Under the pieces are notes generated by a model, which searched no databases, was not told where the DNA came from, and saw nothing but the letters and a program-made list of their open reading frames with translations. DNA of 18,675 nucleotides, taken from the NCBI GenBank assembly GCA_902796285.1, contig CADBOH010000059.1:1-18675 (forward strand), in the 5' to 3' direction. The first letter of the stretch is position 1. Every line of letters starts with the position of its first letter. This document shows, piece after piece, positions 13,909 to 18,675 of the stretch. The DNA is from an uncultured Eubacteriales bacterium. Its GTDB lineage: Bacteria > Bacillota > Clostridia > Christensenellales > UBA1242. The position numbers were made by a program, and so were the translations under genes.

Positions 13909-13980
13909 ATGTATCAAAGCGTCAGTTTATTCACTCTATTTATCATCCATGTTGGTGTTATCTTTTCAATAATAATATAA
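13909..13980 (+). CDS. Small 23-residue hydrophobic membrane peptide
   Basis: A short open frame begins MYQSVSLF and ends FSIII before TAA. A perfect AGGAGG (13898-13903) lies 5 bases before its ATG and overlaps the TAG of the DUF378 gene, as expected for a translationally coupled cistron. The product is one hydrophobic helix with a single central His and almost no charge, enough to span a membrane once. It stops 2 bp before the convergent rlmH gene, exactly filling the gap. Small membrane peptides of this kind often bind a neighbouring membrane protein; DUF378 is the obvious candidate, by inference. Not recognised as a named family; a type I toxin is a weaker alternative because no antisense RNA or promoter is visible. 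Confidence 0.6.
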   Translation: MYQSVSLFTLFIIHVGVIFSIII

Positions 13981-13982
13981 TC

Positions 13983-14441
13983 TTATTTATGATAAGTTGA
14001 TCCACTTTGTATCATAAAACAGCGATAAATTTGTTCAACAAGCACAAGTCTTGCCAAATTATGTGGAAGTGTTATTCTGCCAAACGATATTTTGTTTGGC
14101 ACTTTTTCTTTCACCTGCGCGCTAACTCCATAAGACCCACCAATAATAAAAGTCAATGTGCTACTTTCTAGCGCGGCGGAAGCAATTTCTTTTGCGAAAT
14201 CTTCGCTTGACAACTCCTTGCCATGAATATCAAGCAAATAGCACTTGCCCTGCAAGTTATTTAAGATTTCTTTTCCTTCCATTTCTTTAATTTTTTCAAT
14301 GTCTTGATACTTATTTTGCTCTGCAAGTTCAACAATAGTGATTTTACAGAATTTTGAAAGTCTTTTTAAGTATTCATCTACCCCGTCCTTCCAAAATTTT
14401 TCTTTCAAATTACCAACACATACCACTTTTATTTGTATCAT
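13983..14441 (-). CDS. rlmH: 23S rRNA (pseudouridine1915-N3)-methyltransferase RlmH
   Basis: RlmH is the SPOUT methyltransferase that methylates pseudouridine 1915 of 23S rRNA in the assembled 70S ribosome. The 152-residue protein begins MIQIKVVCVGNLKEKFW, has the knot motif FIIGGSYGVS, the helix LPHNLARLVLVEQIYR and the C-terminal YHK, all typical; length is normal. Just before YHK it has GST where many relatives have GEP. Start choice: ATG at 14441 gives the family N-terminus, follows GGGG by about 6 bases and overlaps the CPBP-protease TGA in ATGA fashion; a GTG four codons earlier is rejected. It is cotranscribed with the CPBP protease gene, probably by chance of operon packing. Confidence 0.97.
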   Translation of the reverse strand: MIQIKVVCVGNLKEKFWKDGVDEYLKRLSKFCKITIVELAEQNKYQDIEKIKEMEGKEILNNLQGKCYLLDIHGKELSSEDFAKEIASAALESSTLTFIIGGSYGVSAQVKEKVPNKISFGRITLPHNLARLVLVEQIYRCFMIQSGSTYHK

Positions 14442-15589
14442 AGGATACCCCACAAAAATGTTAAAAATGTTATTGCAAATGTAAGCAATACGCTTGCCGC
14501 TATCAAAATTTTTGTTACAGCATCCATTTTATATGGTCTAAAATCTGACATAAGTTTTTTATCCAGACTTGATGACTGGCCTAGATCAAAACTTTTTTCT
14601 TGATAAAGCTTGTTAAATGTTTCAAAATCAACTGTCATGTTTCTTTTTTCAGTTGGTTCAAAGCCATTATAGATATCGTCAAGCTCTTTTAAGTAACTTT
14701 CTCTTGTGATTTCTTTTAAAAGTTCCTTTTGAAGTGTGCCAATATTTTTAAGCGCTGTTTCTCTGAATAAAAGTTTTATCAAATATCTTAAAACAATAAC
14801 AAGAGTGGCAATAAAGAAGATTAAGAACAATATCCCAAGAATAGGATTTTGATTAATATTGTTTGTTATAAATGTAAACAAAGCATCATACCCCAAATTG
14901 TGTGCCGAAGAGTAGCCCATCACAACACTAATTGCATTATTCATAAAGTGAATTATCATAGCGGGATAAATTGTGTCGGTAACAGATGCAACATAACCAA
15001 CCAAAAAGCCAATTATTGTTGTATAAAAAACTTGTTCAATATTTAAATGTAAAAGCCCAAAAAGCACTGATGAGAGCACGATTGCCCACATTCTACCAGC
15101 TGGTGATAACCCTTTTAAAAGCATCCCCCTGTGTGCCGTTTCCTCGCATATTGCAGGCAAAACTGCAGTAACAAGCAAGTTTATAAGTAGCAACCAAAAT
15201 GGATATCCACTAATCGTCTGTGAACCAGAAACTGATCTATATCCAACCCCGGTTAAAACAGAACTAAAAAATGATGCTACAAAAACATTTAAGATATAAA
15301 CTATAATTCCAATTAAAATTGAAATAAGTACCGCCCTTATTGATATTTTTCTAAAATTATAGAATTTCAAAGCATCCTTCACTTTTATTTTTTGTAATCT
15401 TGGAAAAATGAAAACAGGTATCGAAAACAGCAACACAATTTGAATACCAGCATTAACAAGATAAGTACCAACTGTGCCTAAAAAACTTAAATATCCATAT
15501 CCAGATAGTATTCTTATAACAACAAAAATGACTATTATCGGTAGATAACAGTAAAAAACATTTCTAGTAAGTTTGTTTTTTATAGACAT
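14438..15589 (-). CDS. CPBP-family intramembrane metalloprotease with extra cytoplasmic domain
   Basis: The 383-residue polytopic protein carries the Rce1/CPBP motifs: EETAHR (Glu149-Glu150-x3-Arg154), FGLLH with His181 and HFMNN with His214/Asn218. Family members cleave within membranes (CAAX prenyl proteases in eukaryotes; bacteriocin immunity, anti-sigma or unknown roles in bacteria). After the core, a hydrophilic region of about 75 residues (about 285-355, LQKELLKEITRESYLKELDDI...) precedes a final hydrophobic helix (about 362-381). This tail is absent from standard CPBP proteins. ATG follows AAGGAGC at ideal distance. It lies 46 bp after a second CPBP gene and overlaps rlmH by 4 bp. A perfect TATAAT on the minus strand (15610-15605) lies in the 46-bp gap but lacks a good -35. 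Substrate unknown. Confidence 0.9.
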   Translation of the reverse strand: MSIKNKLTRNVFYCYLPIIVIFVVIRILSGYGYLSFLGTVGTYLVNAGIQIVLLFSIPVFIFPRLQKIKVKDALKFYNFRKISIRAVLISILIGIIVYILNVFVASFFSSVLTGVGYRSVSGSQTISGYPFWLLLINLLVTAVLPAICEETAHRGMLLKGLSPAGRMWAIVLSSVLFGLLHLNIEQVFYTTIIGFLVGYVASVTDTIYPAMIIHFMNNAISVVMGYSSAHNLGYDALFTFITNNINQNPILGILFLIFFIATLVIVLRYLIKLLFRETALKNIGTLQKELLKEITRESYLKELDDIYNGFEPTEKRNMTVDFETFNKLYQEKSFDLGQSSSLDKKLMSDFRPYKMDAVTKILIAASVLLTFAITFLTFLWGIL

Positions 15590-15635
15590 TTTTGCTCCTT
15601 AACAATTATATGATATAGAAAATATTTAAATAAAA

Positions 15636-16574
15636 TTACTTAATGACAAAATTTAATATTGTCATCACCAAAAATATTGCCACCCCAACAGAAATTGCTA
15701 CATATAAGAAAACTGATGTTTTTTCTTCTTTTTCAACTTCCTCTTTGTTCTTTCCCTTAAAATAAAATTTATCAATAAGAAAGAAGATGAGCCCCATTAC
15801 AAGAAGTAATGCTGCCGCCACCAGATATGACCACCAAACATGTGGCAAATCCATTGAGAAACTAGTCACATTTGATAAGTACGCCATAAGAACAACCAAA
15901 AAGTTGTTTACAAAGTGAATTATCATTGAGGCAACTATTGAGCCTGTTCTTGCAACCACCCATGCCATAATCATGCCAAGTATAAATGGATAAACAAGTT
16001 GTTGTAAACTTACATGAAACAGCGCAAACAATAATGCACTCAAAGTAATTGCAACAGGCGTTTTAAATCTGCGATTTAAACCATTAAAAATTATTCCTCT
16101 AAATATAAGTTCTTCACATACTGCTGGCACAAGGCAATAAATAACTACTGCCAAAATAAAACTGCCAAAATTTGTTGGATTTATACCAACACCAGAACTC
16201 AATGGATAACCAACAATTTTTAAAAGTTCATCAACCGCACCAATGAAATATTGTGATCCAAGCAAAGCAATGATGCCAATGGCAACCACAATAAAGTAGG
16301 TATGCCACTTCATCTTAAAGTCAACTTTAACAGCTTTAAGTTCAATTTGCCTATACCTGCTAAACAAGAAGTATACCAAAAAATACACTAAAATATTTAA
16401 TGCAACATTTGCCAAAATGTACCAAATATTTGATGTGATAGTTTTAGGATCAATTTCTTTTGCTGCGGCTATCTGCCCTATCAAAAGAGAAACCACAAGC
16501 GACAAAAGAAGTTGAAACAAAATAACAAGCAAAAAAACTTTGCCGCTATCATCGTTGTTATAATATTTTCTCAT
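15636..16574 (-). CDS. CPBP-family intramembrane metalloprotease
   Basis: A 312-residue polytopic protein with all CPBP motifs: EELIFR (Glu154-Glu155-x3-Arg159), FALFH with His187 and HFVNN with His220/Asn224. It ends with two hydrophobic segments separated by a Lys/Glu-rich loop (KGKNKEEVEKEEK). It is a paralogue of the next gene downstream; both keep the same motif spacing, suggesting a duplication. Start choice is open: ATG at 16574 (MRKYYNNDD) has no clear ribosome site but would have a leader of about 27 bases. A GTG at 16601 sits at the predicted transcription start and would be leaderless. I use the ATG. Role is unknown; no bacteriocin or CAAX-type substrate gene is adjacent. Confidence 0.88.
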   Translation of the reverse strand: MRKYYNNDDSGKVFLLVILFQLLLSLVVSLLIGQIAAAKEIDPKTITSNIWYILANVALNILVYFLVYFLFSRYRQIELKAVKVDFKMKWHTYFIVVAIGIIALLGSQYFIGAVDELLKIVGYPLSSGVGINPTNFGSFILAVVIYCLVPAVCEELIFRGIIFNGLNRRFKTPVAITLSALLFALFHVSLQQLVYPFILGMIMAWVVARTGSIVASMIIHFVNNFLVVLMAYLSNVTSFSMDLPHVWWSYLVAAALLLVMGLIFFLIDKFYFKGKNKEEVEKEEKTSVFLYVAISVGVAIFLVMTILNFVIK

Positions 16575-16607
16575 TTCAATTTCTGGTCTTTTTGTATTCA
16601 CTCAATT

Positions 16608-16636
16608 ATTATACAACAATTATTATTAAAAAACAA
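16608..16636 (-). promoter_or_regulatory. Promoter of the CPBP protease gene
   Basis: On the minus strand TTGTTT (16636-16631) and a perfect TATAAT (16613-16608) are spaced by 17 bp. Predicted start is about position 16601. CAATTATTAT occurs twice (16603-16612 and 16617-16626) across the -10 and spacer, which may be AT-rich chance or a binding site. Confidence 0.72.
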
Positions 16637-16644
16637 GAAAACAC

Positions 16645-16673
16645 TCGACAAAACATAAAAAATAAATTAAAAT
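16645..16673 (+). promoter_or_regulatory. Promoter of tadA, giving a near-leaderless transcript
   Basis: TCGACA (16645-16650) and TAAAAT (16668-16673) are spaced by 17 bp. The expected start site, about 7 bases later, coincides with the ATG at 16680. The -35 elements of this promoter and the opposite one are 8 bp apart. Confidence 0.7.
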
Positions 16674-16679
16674 GTAGTC

Positions 16680-17129
16680 ATGAAAGATTTTATGAAAGAG
16701 GCAATTAAAGAAGCACAAAAGGCGTTAAAATATAATGAGGTCCCAATCGGCGCTGTTATTGTTTTGGATGGCAAAATTATTGCAAGAGGATACAATAAAC
16801 GTGAAAAATCTCAAAATGCCACCTCACATGCTGAAATTATTGCTATTGAAAAAGCATGCAAAAAACTTAAATCATGGAGGCTTGATAACGCTGAAATTTA
16901 CGTTACGTTGGAGCCTTGCCCTATGTGTGCGGGCGCTATTGCAAATGCAAGGATAAAAAAATTGATATTTGCATCAAAAGAAAAAACATCTGGCGACAAC
17001 TTGTGTGAAGCGATATTATCTAGCAACCGATTAAATCACAAAACTGAGATTTATTATGATGAACATTATAACGAAAAGTGCAGCCAACTTTTAACAGATT
17101 TTTTTAAAAACAAAAGGATATCTAACTGA
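16680..17129 (+). CDS. tadA: tRNA-specific adenosine-34 deaminase TadA
   Basis: TadA converts A34 to inosine in tRNA-Arg(ACG) and is usually essential. The 149-residue protein has the cytidine-deaminase-fold zinc site: HAE (His50, Glu52) and PCPMC (Cys80, Cys83), with VPIGAV (21-26) and the usual preceding helix. The loop that is often DPKxGAxGS reads KEKTSGDNLC here, a mild divergence. There is no ribosome site before the ATG at 16680; the predicted transcript begins at or next to this ATG, so it may be translated as a leaderless mRNA. A Met at codon 5 (16692) is an alternative start. The terminator hairpin includes the last codons and stop. Confidence 0.95.
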   Translation: MKDFMKEAIKEAQKALKYNEVPIGAVIVLDGKIIARGYNKREKSQNATSHAEIIAIEKACKKLKSWRLDNAEIYVTLEPCPMCAGAIANARIKKLIFASKEKTSGDNLCEAILSSNRLNHKTEIYYDEHYNEKCSQLLTDFFKNKRISN

Positions 17130-17140
17130 TATCCTTTTTT
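17112..17140. terminator. Bidirectional terminator overlapping the tadA stop codon
   Basis: AAAAGGATATC (17112-17122) pairs perfectly with GATATCCTTTT (17128-17138) around a 5-base loop, followed by TT. The TGA stop (17127-17129) is inside the loop and right arm. On the minus strand it serves the converging SHOCT-protein gene, which ends at 17139. Confidence 0.92.
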
Positions 17141-17615
17141 ATAATAATTCTGCAATTTCTTTTTCAAACTCCTCTTGTGTAATCTTGCCTTCATCACGCT
17201 GTTTACGTAATCTTTGAATTTTTTCTTCCTTTGTTTCTTCAATCACCTCGACACCAGGAGCAACTTCTTCTCTTTCTTCTTTTATCCACACCATATTTGA
17301 TGTAAACATGCTTGCTATTAACAAAATTGTTGAAATTGAAAGCAAGTTAAACACTACTGAAAGCATAAATGCGGTTACATAAAGACCATATCTTTGTTGA
17401 AAGTATTTTCCATTCCCCCACATAGCAATAGAAAGAAGTGTGATTTCGGCAATAATTGCCACAATGTCAATAATTTCAAAAACCGCATAAAAAAGAATTG
17501 GTCTATTTTGTGGTGCCAGCATAAAGTAGTTTACAACATAATAAATCTTCCAAGCCAAGTCACCAAGTGCTAGAACTATTGATAAAATAACTAAAATCTT
17601 TTTTGTGTTATTCAT
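17139..17615 (-). CDS. Small membrane protein with C-terminal SHOCT-like helix
   Basis: The 158-residue protein has three to four hydrophobic segments (about 6-32, 40-66, 78-106), then a charged linker and a C-terminal segment TKEEKIQRLRKQRDEGKITQEEFEKEIAELL in which LRKQRDEGKITQEEFEK matches the SHOCT pattern (LkxLxdxGxITxeEFexkK). SHOCT is a short domain at protein ends, thought to mediate oligomerisation or protein contacts. The function of the whole protein is unknown. ATG follows AAGGA by 7 bases, after a TTGACA promoter. It is monocistronic, ends at the shared terminator with tadA, and is divergent from the SDR gene. Confidence 0.8.
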   Translation of the reverse strand: MNNTKKILVILSIVLALGDLAWKIYYVVNYFMLAPQNRPILFYAVFEIIDIVAIIAEITLLSIAMWGNGKYFQQRYGLYVTAFMLSVVFNLLSISTILLIASMFTSNMVWIKEEREEVAPGVEVIEETKEEKIQRLRKQRDEGKITQEEFEKEIAELL

Positions 17616-17636
17616 AAATATCCTTTTAACAAAATA

Positions 17637-17666
17637 ATTTTAACACCAATAAATCTTTGTTGTCAA
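17637..17666 (-). promoter_or_regulatory. Promoter of the SHOCT-protein gene
   Basis: On the minus strand a perfect TTGACA (17666-17661) and TAAAAT (17642-17637) are spaced by 18 bp. Confidence 0.75.
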
Positions 17667-17672
17667 ATCATT

Positions 17673-17700
17673 TTGAAGTTTTGCTAATTTATTATATACT
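17673..17700 (+). promoter_or_regulatory. Promoter of the SDR gene
   Basis: TTGAAG (17673-17678) and TATACT (17695-17700) are spaced by 16 bp. Its -35 lies 6 bp from the -35 of the opposite promoter, so the two genes share a tight divergent control region. Confidence 0.6.
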
Positions 17701-17730
17701 TAAACCATAATATTATGATGGAGTAAAAAG

Positions 17731-18513
17731 ATGAAAATTATCAAAAAAAATATAATTATCACAGGTTCTTCAAGCGGAATAGGCAAGGCCCTTAAAGAAT
17801 ATTATCAAAATCTTGGCAACACCGTGATTGGCATAAGTAGAACAAACGACGACTATCTTTGTGATGTTTCAGATAAAGCAGCGATGTCAAAAGTATTTGA
17901 TGAAATTAAGCAAAAATATGGCAAAATTGACATTCTTGTAAACTGTGCAGGGTTTGGTCTTTCTGGCGCAATAGAGCTTATTGATCAAGAAAGGATACAA
18001 AAAGAATATGATGTAAATGTTCTTGGCACAATTTATGCCACTCAACTTGCACTTCCGCTTATGGAAAATGAAGGCAAAATAATCAACATAAGTTCTGCTT
18101 GTGCGCTATTTCCCCTTCCATTTAGAGCGTTTTACTGTTCAAGCAAAGCCGCTGTCAGCATGTTAAGCGATTGTTTAAGAATGGAGCTTTCTAAAACAAA
18201 AATCCAAGTTACTGCTATTTGCCCTTGCGACATAAAAACAAACTTTACAAAAAATAGAGTGAAAAGTTATGAAACAAATGAGCGCTATGGACTTGCAATT
18301 CAAAAATCCGCTGAAAAAATTGATAGCAGAGAAGATAAGCGCATGAGCCTTGAAAAAGCAATAAAAATAATGACAAAAATAATAAATAAAAAGAAATTGA
18401 AACCTCAATATGTTATGGGCGCAAGAAACAAATTTTTGTATCACCTTGCAAAGTTCTTCCCAAAATCATGGCTGCTTAAAGTTGAAACAAAAATGTTTTA
18501 TGTTGAAAAATAA
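17731..18513 (+). CDS. Classical short-chain dehydrogenase/reductase (SDR)
   Basis: A 260-residue Rossmann-fold oxidoreductase with TGSSSGIG (11-18), Arg37 after the second strand (favours NADPH), Asp45 in CDVSD, NCAG (71-74, in place of NNAG), Asn96, catalytic Ser122, Tyr135 and Lys139 (YCSSK). The active site is complete. The C-terminal part with YVMGARNKFLYHLAKFFP resembles SDRs that act on lipophilic substrates near the membrane (DltE/YqjQ-like), but the substrate is unknown. ATG is preceded by GGAG at 7 bases. It has its own promoter and a strong terminator, so it is monocistronic. Two Cys-rich changes (NCAG, AICPCDIKT) are mild. Confidence 0.93.
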   Translation: MKIIKKNIIITGSSSGIGKALKEYYQNLGNTVIGISRTNDDYLCDVSDKAAMSKVFDEIKQKYGKIDILVNCAGFGLSGAIELIDQERIQKEYDVNVLGTIYATQLALPLMENEGKIINISSACALFPLPFRAFYCSSKAAVSMLSDCLRMELSKTKIQVTAICPCDIKTNFTKNRVKSYETNERYGLAIQKSAEKIDSREDKRMSLEKAIKIMTKIINKKKLKPQYVMGARNKFLYHLAKFFPKSWLLKVETKMFYVEK

Positions 18514-18517
18514 TATT

Positions 18518-18549
18518 AAAAAAGAACCTATTTTAAAGGTTCTTTTTTT
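18518..18549. terminator. Strong terminator between the SDR gene and the converging edge gene
   Basis: AAAAAAGAACCT (18518-18529) pairs perfectly with AGGTTCTTTTTT (18537-18548) around a 7-base loop, with T runs on both strands. It can terminate both converging genes. Confidence 0.92.
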
Positions 18550-18675
18550 ATTCTCCAATCATTTCAGGAGTTATAGTTGAAAGGTATAGTATTGTTTCAC
18601 TTGGTGTACCAAGCATCAATGTGGCCTCTTTGTGATTAAATGTGGTACCACTTTCAAAATTATAGTAAAGCAATA
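18548..18675 (-). CDS. C-terminal fragment of an unidentified protein (5' end outside window)
   Basis: One minus-strand frame is open from the window edge to TAA at 18548-18550 and encodes about 41 residues ending LYLSTITPEMIGE. The other two minus-strand frames stop early. The stop adjoins the bidirectional terminator, which supports a real converging gene. The fragment is too short to assign a family. Confidence 0.5.
   Translation of the reverse strand, partial: LLYYNFESGTTFNHKEATLMLGTPSETILYLSTITPEMIGE

Noticed and set aside
13909..13980. Type I toxin interpretation of the 23-residue peptide
   Set aside because: No antisense RNA promoter or structured leader is visible, and it is coupled to DUF378 rather than isolated; kept as a small membrane protein.
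14438..16601. Bacteriocin immunity locus around the two CPBP genes
   Set aside because: CPBP proteins can be bacteriocin immunity factors, but there is no precursor peptide with a double-glycine leader, no ABC exporter and no two-component system here.
16601..16626. CAATTATTAT direct repeat as an iteron or origin element
   Set aside because: Only two copies in AT-rich promoter DNA; no DnaA boxes or replication gene nearby.

Overview
The window comes from an AT-rich Gram-positive-type bacterium, most likely an uncultured Bacillota (Clostridia-like) lineage. This rests on RNase J, GreA, TsaB/TsaE and RlmH homologues, strong AGGAGG-type ribosome sites, sigma-A-type promoters (mostly with 17-bp spacers), and single-membrane surface proteins. 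TGA acts as a stop in several ATGA stop/start overlaps, so this is the standard bacterial code, not the mycoplasma code. I see no mobile element, CRISPR array, rRNA or tRNA. The gene set is mostly housekeeping, interleaved with poorly characterised membrane and surface proteins.

Layout. 1-904 (minus): secreted or anchored trypsin-fold (HtrA-like) protease, cut by the window edge. 1018-2681 (minus): two-gene operon of a 2x[4Fe-4S] ferredoxin and a Ppx/GppA-like protein whose signature motifs are degraded. 2795-3657 (minus): two overlapping half-length TSUP (TauE/SafE) transporter genes. 3749-7090 (plus): 1113-residue surface protein with four jelly-roll-like modules, one membrane span and a cytoplasmic coiled coil. 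7135-7653 (minus): tandem zinc-ribbon protein with a hyperacidic tail.

7775-12748 (minus) reads as one long operon: polytopic membrane protein, RNase J, class I O-methyltransferase, PAP2 phosphatase, tsaE, tsaB. It links RNA processing, tRNA modification (t6A, and perhaps U34 methoxylation) and lipid phosphate hydrolysis. greA (minus) follows with its own promoter and terminator. On the plus strand sit a DUF378 membrane protein with an acidic tail and an unlisted 23-residue membrane peptide behind a perfect Shine-Dalgarno. Then come rlmH and two CPBP intramembrane protease genes (minus), divergent tadA (plus), a SHOCT-tailed membrane protein (minus), an SDR oxidoreductase (plus), and the 3' end of an unidentified gene (minus).

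The most rewarding oddities are: the degenerate Ppx paired with ferredoxin; the duplicated zinc ribbon with its Asp-rich tail; the large jelly-roll/coiled-coil surface protein; an A14 run in the O-methyltransferase that replaces a metal-binding Asp region with four Phe; divergent promoters whose predicted start sites fall on the first codons of tadA and the CPBP gene; and the 23-residue peptide gene. No stretch over 300 bases lacks a gene.
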